A stretch of 64,000 nucleotides of DNA from Arenicella xantha. Its GTDB lineage: Bacteria; Pseudomonadota; Gammaproteobacteria; Arenicellales; Arenicellaceae. Position 1 is the first letter of the stretch, and every line of letters begins with the position of its first letter. Of this stretch, positions 1 to 8,323 are shown piece by piece. Below the pieces are notes generated by a model. It saw only the letters and a list, made by a program, of their open reading frames with translations. It was not told the DNA's origin and searched no databases. A program made the position numbers and the translations under genes. Where the stretch lies: positions 316,963 to 380,962 of the forward strand of contig NZ_QNRT01000001.1 of the NCBI RefSeq assembly GCF_003315245.1. The letters run 5' to 3'.

Positions 1-278
1 ATCGAGTAATCCAGAACCTTTCCTTCAACCTCCATCTTGGCAGAAGCAATTAATGATTCTGATCCAAATCGGACGTCCGCATCTGAAAATTTCAGTTCAC
101 TACTTCGTGCAGGAGTTGTGTCCCGTACAGCATGAGAGAGTATAGTTGCCAGCACACAGAGGACCGACGATTTACCAATCCCATTCTCACCAGCAATAAC
201 GTTAACATCGTCTTCAAAGCTGAAATCAACCTGTTCAAAGCCACGGAAATTCGCCAAACTTATTGATTTGAGCTTCAT
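1..278 (-). CDS. AAA-family ATPase, N-terminal part (runs off left edge)
   Basis: Only the first 92 or so residues are present; the gene continues past base 1. The reading starts MKLKSISLANFRGFEQVDFSF, the usual opening of RecF/SMC-like AAA ATPases, and has a Walker A motif GENGIGKSS at about residues 34-42. Its ATG overlaps the TGA stop of the hsdS gene by four bases (ATGA), so it is translationally coupled to the type I restriction-modification genes. An ATPase placed directly after hsdM-hsdS suggests an accessory role in the same defence operon, as with Rlo-type genes in some type I loci. The partner domain is off the window, so OLD-type nuclease, RloC-like and other fates cannot be separated. 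Confidence 0.75.
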   Translation of the reverse strand, partial: MKLKSISLANFRGFEQVDFSFEDDVNVIAGENGIGKSSVLCVLATILSHAVRDTTPARSSELKFSDADVRFGSESLIASAKMEVEGKVLDYS

Positions 279-1567
279 GCGACCATTTCCTCCAATGGAA
301 TTTCTCCGTTCACGGCAGCGGTGATGAGTGCGGAACGACGCTCTTTAAGAAGCCTTATGGAGTCAATAAGTGCCTCCGTAAGCTTTGTAGTCTTATCTCG
401 AAAAACGGCGACTTCGGCAACAATTGCTTCCTGTTCTTCGTGAGGTGGAACGGGGAAACGAATCTCGAAAAAGTTCTCAGGGTAGAGCCTCAAGCGCGAA
501 GACCAAACGCCTTTTGACCATCTTGTCACTTCCGCTACAAAGGGTTTGGAGCGGCAAAGAAGCTCCATGAACTCTGGAAGAATTTTTCCTTTCGATTCAT
601 AGACATGGTAGTCGGGACTGACAATGCCATCAAGCGGGCTGATTCCCATAGCACCCATCCACGCCCAGAGCGTATTGGTCACAAAGTCGTCTTTCTGGCA
701 CTTTTTATAGCCCGTCATGCTCTCAGCCAAGAACATATTGACTTCCTTTGAAGCCCGAGAGGTCACTCCCGTGATATGAGAAACACTGAGCAACTCTTCA
801 TCGCCTTCTTTGGATCGCTCATCGCGCACTGAGAAGAGATTCTTTGCCCGCTCGATTTCCCAATGCTGCGGAATGTCGCGGAGCCAGTCGAGTCCAGAGG
901 ATTTGATCGGAGCTTCCGGATTGAGCCCTCTAGTAACCAAATTATTGATCAGAGCCGAGCGTTTTTGCCCTATAAGATCTAGCATTGATTCTTTTGCTTC
1001 GACCAAGCTGTCGATTCGAGCGGTCTCTGAATCAAGAAAGTCTGCAATCTTTAACTGATTTGGAAGTGGTGGAAGAGGAATCTTGGCAGCACCAATCGCT
1101 CCTTTAGGAAGCCCGCAACGTGTGACCCCAGTAGACGCTAGCTCAAGTTGGAGGGCGACTGGTCGCGATTGTATAGCGCGAAACAAGTATCGTCCTGACA
1201 AGACTCCGGGCTTGGAGCGGATAAAAGCAAGATGGTAGCCGCAAACGAGATCATCGGCAGTTTCTGAAATAAGCGCTGGAACCGCAATGTCACTCCACTC
1301 TTCTGAATCCTTCGTAATCACGACATCCTCTTCTTCGAGGTGAAATTTAGAAATCTCATTTTCCGTAGCAGTTGCCCACATCAGCTCCATATCTAGAGTG
1401 ATACGTTCGTTTTTATAGACATCGGTGTAGTTGCAAAGCCGAACGGCTAATTCGTCGTCATGCGCGTGTTTATCAACATTGCTTACCTCGTAAGTAGCTA
1501 CTGATTTCAAAGGCACCGACTTCCAAGAGACTGGAAGTGTTGAGCAAAGCAGCATTGAAGAGGTCAC
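275..1567 (-). CDS. hsdS: Type I restriction-modification specificity subunit HsdS
   Basis: The 430-residue protein has the two-repeat layout of HsdS: a first target recognition domain (about 15-165), a conserved helical spacer containing LPPLPNQLKIADFLD and QKRSALINNLVTRGLNP (about 165-220), a second target recognition domain (about 222-375) opening SSGLDWLRDIPQHWE, and a second spacer with PPHEEQEAIVAEV and ERRSALITAAVNG. It would choose the DNA target for the HsdM methylase and an unseen HsdR. The start is a GTG that overlaps the hsdM stop (GTGA) and sits behind AGAGGTG; an ATG four codons in is the alternative. The target sequence cannot be read from the protein. Confidence 0.9.
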   Translation of the reverse strand: MTSSMLLCSTLPVSWKSVPLKSVATYEVSNVDKHAHDDELAVRLCNYTDVYKNERITLDMELMWATATENEISKFHLEEEDVVITKDSEEWSDIAVPALISETADDLVCGYHLAFIRSKPGVLSGRYLFRAIQSRPVALQLELASTGVTRCGLPKGAIGAAKIPLPPLPNQLKIADFLDSETARIDSLVEAKESMLDLIGQKRSALINNLVTRGLNPEAPIKSSGLDWLRDIPQHWEIERAKNLFSVRDERSKEGDEELLSVSHITGVTSRASKEVNMFLAESMTGYKKCQKDDFVTNTLWAWMGAMGISPLDGIVSPDYHVYESKGKILPEFMELLCRSKPFVAEVTRWSKGVWSSRLRLYPENFFEIRFPVPPHEEQEAIVAEVAVFRDKTTKLTEALIDSIRLLKERRSALITAAVNGEIPLEEMVA

Positions 1568-3717
1568 TGCGTCACCTCTTGAAGCATTTCAAGAATTTTG
1601 CTTTCGACGGTAGCTAACTCCTTATCGATTTCCTCCAAGCTGCGCGGTTCCTGATAGCTGAAGAACTCCCGGTTAAAATTGAGCTCGTAACCGACCTTGC
1701 CGATGCCTCCGTCCTTTTCGTCGCAGAGTTTAGCATCGGCATTTATCCAGGAGTCGGCAAAATATGGGCGGACTTCACGGAGAAAGAAGGCGACGATGTT
1801 TTCGTCTAACGGCACGTTCTCGTTATCGCGTAGTTTCGGGTCGGCTTCGTATTGAATTGCCTGGCCATTCTTGCCTTTGCTCTCATTAACAACACCAAAG
1901 ACTTGATCGAGCTCACTCAATTCGAGATTGCCAATGAGCTTTTGTCCAGGGAACTCCCCTTTGCCTACGATGCCGGAGAAACTGCCGCGTTTAGCGATGA
2001 CCTGCTCGGCATCTGGATCTGTCTCCGTAAAACAGTCGCGGAAAAATTTCTTCTGCTTAGTGCCCTTGGCTCCTGAGTCCCAACCTGTTTCACAACCCTT
2101 GACGATGCGCTGCACATCGACCCATGTTTGATTCCAGTCGAGATATGGTTCTGTACCCAATTCTTCTTCGATGGCTTCTACCGCATCGAAGAGTTCAGGG
2201 CAGGCATTGAGAAAGCTTTCCTTGGCATCGTCGGTTACCTGAAAGCGCAAGCGTAGAGGCCGCTCGATTGTGATTCTGCGATAACCGAAGTCGGCGTTGT
2301 CAAAAAGCTTGCTGGTATCACTTTCTGCGAAAGTGCCGTGCTCGCGTGTAAGGGTATTGATGGTCTCTGCATCAAGGTAACGGCGTTTGTCGCCAAGGCT
2401 GCGTTTCATCGGCGTCCAGCGGTCGCGGCTGTCGATGAGCTGGATTTTACCTTTGCGCTTCTTTTCTTTTCGATTGGTGACGACCCAAATGAAGGTTCCG
2501 ATGCCTGTGTTATAGAACATCTGCTCCGGCATGGCGACGATGGTCTCAAGCCAGTCGTTTTCGATGATCCAACGACGAATGTCACTCTCCCCTGAACCTG
2601 CACCACCAGTAAATAGAGGTGAGCCATTAAAAACGATGGCGATACGTGTGCCACGCTTGTTTTTCTGCGGATCAGGCGACGGGCGGAAGTCCTGCCGCTT
2701 AGATAGCATGTAAATCAGAAAAAGGAGTGCGCCGTCATTCACGCGCGGGAGCTTACCATCATAGCCGTGAAAGTCTTTCCACTTTTTGATCTCCTTCTGC
2801 TCAGCCTTCCAATCCACTCCGAAGGGCGGGTTGGCTAGGAGGTAGTCAAAGCCTTCAATATCATCGAAGGGCGCATCAGTGAGAGTATTGCCAAGTTCTA
2901 CTCGACTGTCTTTGTGTCCCTTAATAAGCAAATCTGAAGCAGCAACAGCGAAAGAGCGCGGGTTGTAGTCCTGACCAAAAACCTTAACGATGGCATTTTC
3001 GTTGTGTTCTCGGATCCAGTTCTGCGCTTCGGCAAGCATCCCGCCTGTGCCGCAAGCAGGGTCGCAGATAGTCACAATAGGGCTACCATTGGTGAGTAAG
3101 TCGTCGTCCGGCTCCATGAGCAAATTGACCATGAGCTGAATGACCTCGCGCGGTGTAAAGTGATCCCCAGCAGTTTCGTTGGCAGCCTCATTGAACCGCC
3201 TAATGAGATCCTCGAAGACGAGCCCCATGGTGATGTTATCCACTCGATCTGGATGTAAATCCATCTCAGCAAACTTGGAAACAACGAGATAGAGCCGGTT
3301 TGACTCCTCCATTTTTTCGATTTCTTTATCGAACTCGAACTTGTCAAAGATGTCGCGAATATTCTGCGAAAAACCGTTAATGTAGTCTTGGAGATGGCGC
3401 CCGATATTATCGGGGTCGCCCTTAAGCTTTTGGAAGTCGAGCGGACTGTGGTTGTGGAAACCGAGCTCAGTCCCTTTAGTATCTTTAGCAATCCTGTTCA
3501 ACGTCGGATCGAGGTCCTTAAGTTTTCCACTAGCTAGAAGTTTTGCATGGGAAGCAAGCACCTGTTCCTTGGTGTTGGCCAATACGCAATCAAAACGCCG
3601 TAGCACGGTAAGAGGCAGCATAACCCGCTCGTATTGAGGCGGACGATATGGGCCACGAAGCAAATCAGCTACGGACCAGATGAAATTTGCGATTGGTTGG
3701 AAGTCTTGTGTGCTCAT
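1564..3717 (-). CDS. hsdM: Type I restriction-modification DNA methyltransferase HsdM
   Basis: This 717-residue N6-adenine methyltransferase has an HsdM N-terminal helical region (about 1-165), the S-adenosylmethionine motif CDPACGTGGM at 218-227 and the catalytic NPPF at 296-299. The C-terminal extension (about 480-717) includes VPLDENIVAFFLREVRP and a coiled-coil-like tail ending SLEEIDKELATVESKILEML. That makes it longer than the roughly 500-residue EcoKI type, but the layout resembles a common longer HsdM subgroup. It methylates host DNA together with HsdS. It is the first gene of the hsdM-hsdS-ATPase series, each junction overlapping by four bases. No hsdR is seen in the window. Confidence 0.93.
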   Translation of the reverse strand: MSTQDFQPIANFIWSVADLLRGPYRPPQYERVMLPLTVLRRFDCVLANTKEQVLASHAKLLASGKLKDLDPTLNRIAKDTKGTELGFHNHSPLDFQKLKGDPDNIGRHLQDYINGFSQNIRDIFDKFEFDKEIEKMEESNRLYLVVSKFAEMDLHPDRVDNITMGLVFEDLIRRFNEAANETAGDHFTPREVIQLMVNLLMEPDDDLLTNGSPIVTICDPACGTGGMLAEAQNWIREHNENAIVKVFGQDYNPRSFAVAASDLLIKGHKDSRVELGNTLTDAPFDDIEGFDYLLANPPFGVDWKAEQKEIKKWKDFHGYDGKLPRVNDGALLFLIYMLSKRQDFRPSPDPQKNKRGTRIAIVFNGSPLFTGGAGSGESDIRRWIIENDWLETIVAMPEQMFYNTGIGTFIWVVTNRKEKKRKGKIQLIDSRDRWTPMKRSLGDKRRYLDAETINTLTREHGTFAESDTSKLFDNADFGYRRITIERPLRLRFQVTDDAKESFLNACPELFDAVEAIEEELGTEPYLDWNQTWVDVQRIVKGCETGWDSGAKGTKQKKFFRDCFTETDPDAEQVIAKRGSFSGIVGKGEFPGQKLIGNLELSELDQVFGVVNESKGKNGQAIQYEADPKLRDNENVPLDENIVAFFLREVRPYFADSWINADAKLCDEKDGGIGKVGYELNFNREFFSYQEPRSLEEIDKELATVESKILEMLQEVTQ

Positions 3718-3896
3718 GCAGCAACACCCATATAGCTAAGAAAATACTTAGCTGATACTAAAAAGTCAGAGCGAAACAGTGAGGAGTTAATCATTTTTCT
3801 GGGGCACATCCATAATTTATCTGATTGAATAGGTATGAGTTAATACAATGCGGCTTTCATCCTACTTATACCAATTTTGGTTTATTGAAAATAGGT

Positions 3897-4559
3897 TCAC
3901 CTTAACCTTTCTGGTGCTGCTGCTGCATATTTTTTCCACTTGCACTGATAATGCCTAAAAACGATGAAATCAACGATAAAACTTATGCAAACAACGACAA
4001 CGGTCGAGGCTACTATCGCATCGAAGCTACAGCTTAATTCAACGCCAAATTCACTATTGAGAATTAAACCAAAGAATAGAAGAGCCTTTATCACTATCAA
4101 CGCCCAAAAGAAAATGAAATGGAACTCCGGCATCCAATTCCAGAATTTAGTGTTCTTTATTGGGTTGAATCTTCCGATGAAGTAATTTTCGTCTTCGCCT
4201 TTTTCAGATAGCATCACACCAGCCTTTACGCGGATATTACATGCAACTAATTGATCGCGTCGAAACCCAAGAGCCATATTTGAAATCAGGGCAATCGAAA
4301 GCGAGAGCAATGCGGCCGCAAGTGCTAAAAACCCATAAATCGTCTCTGGCGTTACTCTAATGCCAGCTTGTTCTTCATTAATGCCTACGCGGACGTATAA
4401 ATAGCCGAATCCGATTAGCACCGTCAGCAGTACGGTGAGCACCTGTAAAAACAGAGATTGATGGTGATTTTGATTTTGGGCAAATTGCGCATGAAACGAA
4501 GTTACCAGTTCTTTACCAATACTCGTACACTCTTCAAACATATTAGTTTTTTTACGCAT
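3897..4559 (-). CDS. Four-helix membrane protein of unknown function
   Basis: I do not recognise a named family. The 220-residue protein has a soluble N-terminus of about 35 residues, then four strongly hydrophobic stretches: LFLQVLTVLLTVLIGFGYLY (about 36-57), a segment with FLALAAALLSLSIALI (about 75-100), FHFIFFWALIVIKALLFFGL (about 145-167) and AIVASTVVVVCISFIVDFIV (about 183-205). A loop of about 45 residues lies between helices 2 and 3. The ATG is preceded by GGGAGAAATGAA, a good ribosome binding site. It lies between the type I methylase operon and an EVE-HNH nuclease on the same strand, so a membrane component of a defence system is possible but unproven. Confidence 0.7.
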   Translation of the reverse strand: MRKKTNMFEECTSIGKELVTSFHAQFAQNQNHHQSLFLQVLTVLLTVLIGFGYLYVRVGINEEQAGIRVTPETIYGFLALAAALLSLSIALISNMALGFRRDQLVACNIRVKAGVMLSEKGEDENYFIGRFNPIKNTKFWNWMPEFHFIFFWALIVIKALLFFGLILNSEFGVELSCSFDAIVASTVVVVCISFIVDFIVFRHYQCKWKKYAAAAPERLR

Positions 4560-4661
4560 TTCATTTCTCCCTTTATCTCTTGCTTTTTAGCTTATATGTG
4601 GCAATGGCTTATAGCTTCGTTGATCTTTCTGTTCAATTTAAGGGGAGAGCGACTCAGCGCA

Positions 4662-5636
4662 TCACAAAAGGATATTTTCCCGATGCCATTCTAAATAGTG
4701 GCGTTTTGGAACTGACATTTGCACCGCATTGATCCTACTAGCATGACCGATGACACCCATTTTTGACAAAGCCGTTTTGTCTAAAATATCGGAAAGCACG
4801 ACCTCTCCGCTGTTTTCGAAACTAATATAGCCTTTGTCGAACAAGTGATCCACCGTAGGCGTTAGGATGAAACCGTTTTGCGGGTCGAGCTTTTCAGCGT
4901 CGTTTGCGCTTCGCCAAGGTTTGATGTGACTCGCAATTAAGTGCTCAGCACGAGCAACACCGGTAATTCGGCAACGTTGCTCAACCCGAAGAACATCTTG
5001 TCTGAACTGGCCCTGGCCTCGTCGCGCCTTTATTAGGGTAAGACGATCAGTTGGCGAGAGTGAATCATTTGACTCAATCTTACTTTGAATTTGATCCTCC
5101 CACTCCTCTATTCGCTCAAACACTTGTGGCACAATTACAGTTTCTGCATTCACTTTGTTTTGGCGCACCAGTTCAACGGCATGTTGATCTATTAATTCTG
5201 CCAGCGCAAGCGCTAAATGTTGGTCAATTTTGAATAAATATGCTTGATTTGCATGACCGTTTGTCGCTTGCAATGGGGAGTATTGCTTAGGTAGTAAATT
5301 TCGCAGACTGTTAATGTGGTCAATGGTTCGAACCGGGCTGGTTAGCCGAGTGTATCGAACATCGACCTTCCAGCCTTCATCAGACCAATTTGCGCCAGCG
5401 TTGCCAAACTCATCTGGTTTGGGGAAACTGTAGTGGTGAGTTTGCGCAACACCTATTGCCATAATTGCACTGTTGGCATATGAAAATATAACGTCGCCTT
5501 GGCGCACTTTCTTCATAAACTCATACGAGAAATTACGTCGACCGTCAGACTGTAATTTGGGTGACCAAAGATAACCGTCTCCGTTACCGACTTCTTGAGC
5601 GAAGGTTTGCTTTTGATTTACCCACCAGTAGTTCAT
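4662..5636 (-). CDS. EVE-HNH modification-dependent restriction endonuclease (type IV-like)
   Basis: The N-terminal half (1-140) reads as an EVE/PUA-fold domain: it opens MNYWWVNQKQTF and includes GDVIFSYANSAIMAIG at 47-62. The C-terminal half is an HNH_2 nuclease with RCRITG (221-226), ASHIKPW (235-241, H237), DPQNGFIL (251-258) and DHLFDKGY (263-270, H264). EVE domains bind modified cytosine in DNA. EVE-HNH fusions such as VcaM4I are known to cut DNA carrying 5-methyl- or 5-hydroxymethylcytosine. The length of 324 residues matches that type, and all expected HNH residues are present. It is probably a stand-alone defence enzyme against modified phage DNA. The exact modification recognised is unknown. 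Confidence 0.87.
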   Translation of the reverse strand: MNYWWVNQKQTFAQEVGNGDGYLWSPKLQSDGRRNFSYEFMKKVRQGDVIFSYANSAIMAIGVAQTHHYSFPKPDEFGNAGANWSDEGWKVDVRYTRLTSPVRTIDHINSLRNLLPKQYSPLQATNGHANQAYLFKIDQHLALALAELIDQHAVELVRQNKVNAETVIVPQVFERIEEWEDQIQSKIESNDSLSPTDRLTLIKARRGQGQFRQDVLRVEQRCRITGVARAEHLIASHIKPWRSANDAEKLDPQNGFILTPTVDHLFDKGYISFENSGEVVLSDILDKTALSKMGVIGHASRINAVQMSVPKRHYLEWHRENILL

Positions 5637-5813
5637 GGCTATTGATCAACCAATGCAAAGCATAGTGAACCTCGAACACACTTGCGCTTAAGCCTTCCTG
5701 CCATAAATCCCCCGCCCCTTTCAAAGACATATTGATCTTTCCCAAGTCTACAGTTCAACGCTTATTGAGAAAACCCACCTTTGTCGCTTAATTACCACTG
5801 CGCCGCGACGCTG

Positions 5814-5831
5814 CCCCCCCCCCCCCCCCCC
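5814..5831. repeat. Homopolymeric C tract (18 bases)
   Basis: An uninterrupted run of 18 C on the plus strand, between the EVE-HNH gene and the upstream nuclease gene. It lies about 180 bases upstream of the EVE-HNH start in that gene's reading direction. Such tracts are prone to slippage and could alter promoter spacing, but the length may also be an assembly estimate. Confidence 0.85.
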
Positions 5832-5929
5832 AAATTTGAATCCAAAAGCCCAAATTATGTATCTAAGTTAATGAGAGCGCGATTTGTGTTCGGCGCTTTG
5901 TAACTTAATTACCTAGCGAGGGAAATTCA

Positions 5930-6004
5930 ATGAGCGCATTAGCGACCACCACTTCAAACACTACTGGCAGTAGCGAATATAAGGGCCATGCCTTGGTGTC
6001 TTAG
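5930..6004 (+). CDS. Possible 24-residue ORF or truncated gene start
   Basis: ATG follows GAGGG with a seven-base spacer and encodes MSALATTTSNTTGSSEYKG followed by HALVS and a TAG stop. The ribosome binding site is better than those of many real genes here, but the product is tiny and low in complexity. It could be the surviving 5' end of a deleted gene. Function unknown. Confidence 0.25.
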   Translation: MSALATTTSNTTGSSEYKGHALVS

Positions 6005-6132
6005 AATTTAAGGGGTCAGAGCCCTTTATGGGTAGTATTCGAGGACCTATCCTCTAAGCCCATGTGGCACATCTCCAACTACCTTTCTGCCCCGCTGATT
6101 TAAAAATTTGCTTTCTCTAAGACACTAAATTT

Positions 6133-7005
6133 TCATTGCTCGAATTGCTCAACGACAGTAAGCCCCTTTACATTTCCATAGTCAGTTAGTACGTTTTTGG
6201 AAAGATCATTTTCTTGCGACGCTTCTGATGCTGTTTCGAAATAGGTCAACAACGGAGGTTTACCGTCTTGAATGAGTGTACTGGTATCTCTGGTCGATTC
6301 AGGCAGGTTTTGTTCTGCCCATCGAGCTACTGACTGAACCAACCCGGACTGATTCATTAAAGCCGGACAAAAAATACAATGCAATGGCTTCAGCTGAGCC
6401 AAAAGAGCCGCCAATGATTTTGGCTTGTTCTTCAACGCATGGTTGCGCTTGACGAAATGAGGATTTAACAATGAAGCACCATAGTGCGTAATGCTATTGG
6501 AAAACGTTTTGCATGATGAAGACTTGTCATACTTCCTATTTTCCCAATTTAAATACAGCGCATACAACGGGATTAAAGACTCATTTTTCGCATGCTGAAT
6601 CAACAGGTCTACCTGCTTTTGTTTTGTCTTATGATTCTGGTAGTACAGCTTCTCAAAGCTCCCCTTTTTGAAGTTCATTACTTTGGCTTGAATTAAGAAC
6701 CCAAACCATTGGCCTGATGGATCGGTAAACAACCACGCCCAATCCGCGCCTGTTGATCCCTCTTCGTACTGTGTGTAGTGGTGAATCTTTATTGAATGAT
6801 TGTGCTTATCTAGCCAATATTTGAAGTTTAAGAGATAAAAATCAGTAATGGAATTTTCACCTAACTGCATTCCACTCTCGCGCCCTAGGCGGCAATGGTG
6901 CCATACGTACTGCGACCCTCTTCGCGCAATGTCAGCTAACGACCAGGAATGTAAATTAATACTCAACGCTTTATACCCCACTTTAAAATTAACACTCGCA
7001 TCCAA
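6133..7005 (-). CDS. PD-(D/E)XK-like defence protein, DUF6615-like
   Basis: The 290-residue protein carries a nuclease-like signature in its first third: ENSITDFYLLNFK (50-62), GSTGADWAWLF (83-93, with D88) and FLIQAKVM (103-110, with Q106-A-K108). This spacing of acid, acid and Q/ExK fits the PD-(D/E)XK fold and resembles what I recall of DUF6615. The C-terminal two thirds is not recognised. The start is a TTG five bases after the stop of the Mrr-type gene, so the two form an operon. Paired with another nuclease in a restriction island, a DNA-targeting role is likely. Nuclease activity is inferred; the glutamine in place of a third acid makes it uncertain. Confidence 0.6.
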   Translation of the reverse strand: MDASVNFKVGYKALSINLHSWSLADIARRGSQYVWHHCRLGRESGMQLGENSITDFYLLNFKYWLDKHNHSIKIHHYTQYEEGSTGADWAWLFTDPSGQWFGFLIQAKVMNFKKGSFEKLYYQNHKTKQKQVDLLIQHAKNESLIPLYALYLNWENRKYDKSSSCKTFSNSITHYGASLLNPHFVKRNHALKNKPKSLAALLAQLKPLHCIFCPALMNQSGLVQSVARWAEQNLPESTRDTSTLIQDGKPPLLTYFETASEASQENDLSKNVLTDYGNVKGLTVVEQFEQ

Positions 7006-7010
7006 CTAAC

Positions 7011-7871
7011 TTAGTTCATAACATGACGGCATCGCGGAAAGTTAGAACAACCCCAGAACACTTTCCCCGTTTTTTGCGCCGTGCGTTCAACCAACTTAAC
7101 ATCACAATTCGGGCAAGAAGGCGTTGTGTAATCGCCTACGGTAATTTCTCTCAACAAGGCTTGCTGCCGAGCCTCATTCAGCTTTTCAATTTCAGCTAAT
7201 ATCGCGGCACTGCCCTGGGACTTTATTGAAACGGTAGAAAGCGCCAAAAACTCTTTCGCCGCTTTTGATAACTCGCCTGAGTACATCAGCAAACCGAGTT
7301 TGAGTTGCTCGGACGCGACCACGCCTTGTAGTTCTCGTAACACGCTTACGCCGATCTGTTTCTTGCCCCAGCTTTTGCATTGCACCGCACCAATCTTTTG
7401 TTTGGTGCTGTTGGCGTAGAGGTAGAAGTCGACACCGCCATCCGCGCCTGCGTTGGTTTCTTTGGCTGAGAAGCCTTTTTCTTCCCATAGGCGAGTGCAG
7501 AGTTTTTCAAACACACGCCATTCGAGTTGGTTGATGAGTGCTTCGCTCCACTCGGTGGGTTTGGGCATATCGTTGGCGCGAATTGAGTCGATCTTGGCTT
7601 TAGGTTTTGTTGGTCTCTGGGCTTTCTGATAGCTCTGTTTCTTTTGCGGTTTAGCTTTCGAACTATTTTGCGCCGCTAAAAACCGGATCACAGCCATTAC
7701 AGCCACAAAACATATCAGCAGGATCAGCGGTGTTTTAAGCGTACTAAGTACCGCCGCAGCGACTGGGTTCGATGAAGATCCGTTTAGCATAAAAAATGCC
7801 ACCGCCAAGATGATGATTATGCCTACCGCTTCTGCGCCAGCTGACTCCTTGCTCTTTCTTCTCCTCGCCAT
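7011..7871 (-). CDS. Membrane-anchored Mrr-type restriction endonuclease with zinc ribbon
   Basis: Two hydrophobic helices (about 15-30 and 46-66) lead into a basic linker. An Mrr_cat/PD-(D/E)XK domain (about 112-235) follows, with WRVFEKLCTRLWEEKGF, GADGGVDFYLY (142-152) and GAVQCKSWG (161-169): acid D148 and the QxK motif Q164/K166. The tail is a four-cysteine zinc ribbon (C253, C256, C275, C281) of the topoisomerase I C-terminal type. Mrr-family enzymes cut modified DNA; the membrane-tethered form is common but its role is less clear. A run of G sits in the ribosome binding site just upstream. It is the first gene of a two-gene operon with the PD-(D/E)XK-like gene. Confidence 0.85.
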   Translation of the reverse strand: MARRRKSKESAGAEAVGIIIILAVAFFMLNGSSSNPVAAAVLSTLKTPLILLICFVAVMAVIRFLAAQNSSKAKPQKKQSYQKAQRPTKPKAKIDSIRANDMPKPTEWSEALINQLEWRVFEKLCTRLWEEKGFSAKETNAGADGGVDFYLYANSTKQKIGAVQCKSWGKKQIGVSVLRELQGVVASEQLKLGLLMYSGELSKAAKEFLALSTVSIKSQGSAAILAEIEKLNEARQQALLREITVGDYTTPSCPNCDVKLVERTAQKTGKVFWGCSNFPRCRHVMN

Positions 7872-8323
7872 TGATTGTCTCCCCCCCCTACGAAGAAGTA
7901 ATGCTCATTGACTCGTTTAGCGATATTTCGCTCTCAAAAAACTGAATGTCTCAGACTTAAGATTTGTCAACTTTAGCAGACAGCGACTGGTTTGGAAAAA
8001 TAGTTTTGATTAGCTCGCGTGGTTTGAGTGTGGCAAAAACATTCGGCTACTGCGTTTTAACAATCATTACCTCGTTGGTTCGTGCTAAGGCCAACTATTT
8101 TGAACGGGCCAAACTACCCGTTTGGATAGTAGATAAATAGCTGGTGAGTGCGTAACGTATCGCCGCAATGGCTGTTCACGATGCGTTAGGTCACTGGCAC
8201 AGAATTGAAGAGCCGACAATCAAACTACGTAACCAAGTATTTTGTCTTACACAAGACAAATGGGTATTTAACGTCTTTTGATATTCGCAACTAAACCTTA
8301 GACCACACATAGGCAAAACGCTC
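7872..8323. other. Divergent intergenic region, defence island to beta-helix gene
   Basis: About 450 bases between the Mrr-type gene (minus) and the beta-helix gene (plus). The eight-C run at 7881-7888 reads as G8 followed by GAG on the minus strand and forms the Mrr ribosome binding site. I see no convincing gene, RNA or terminator in the rest. Confidence 0.5.

Larger units (their letters stand above)
5637..6132. other. Intergenic stretch with poly-C tract, tiny ORF and palindromic motif
   Basis: About 500 bases separate two defence genes read on the minus strand. It holds an 18-base cytosine run (5814-5831), a 24-codon ORF with a good ribosome binding site (5930-6004), and GGGGTCAGAGCCC at 6012-6024, a partly self-complementary motif that resembles sequences near REP-type transposase genes. 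This mix suggests a scar left by a lost mobile element. Nothing else coding is convincing. Confidence 0.5.

Noticed and set aside
8161-8200. GTTAGGT resembling an integron attC core
   Set aside because: Only one half-site is present, with no matching inverse core or integrase nearby.
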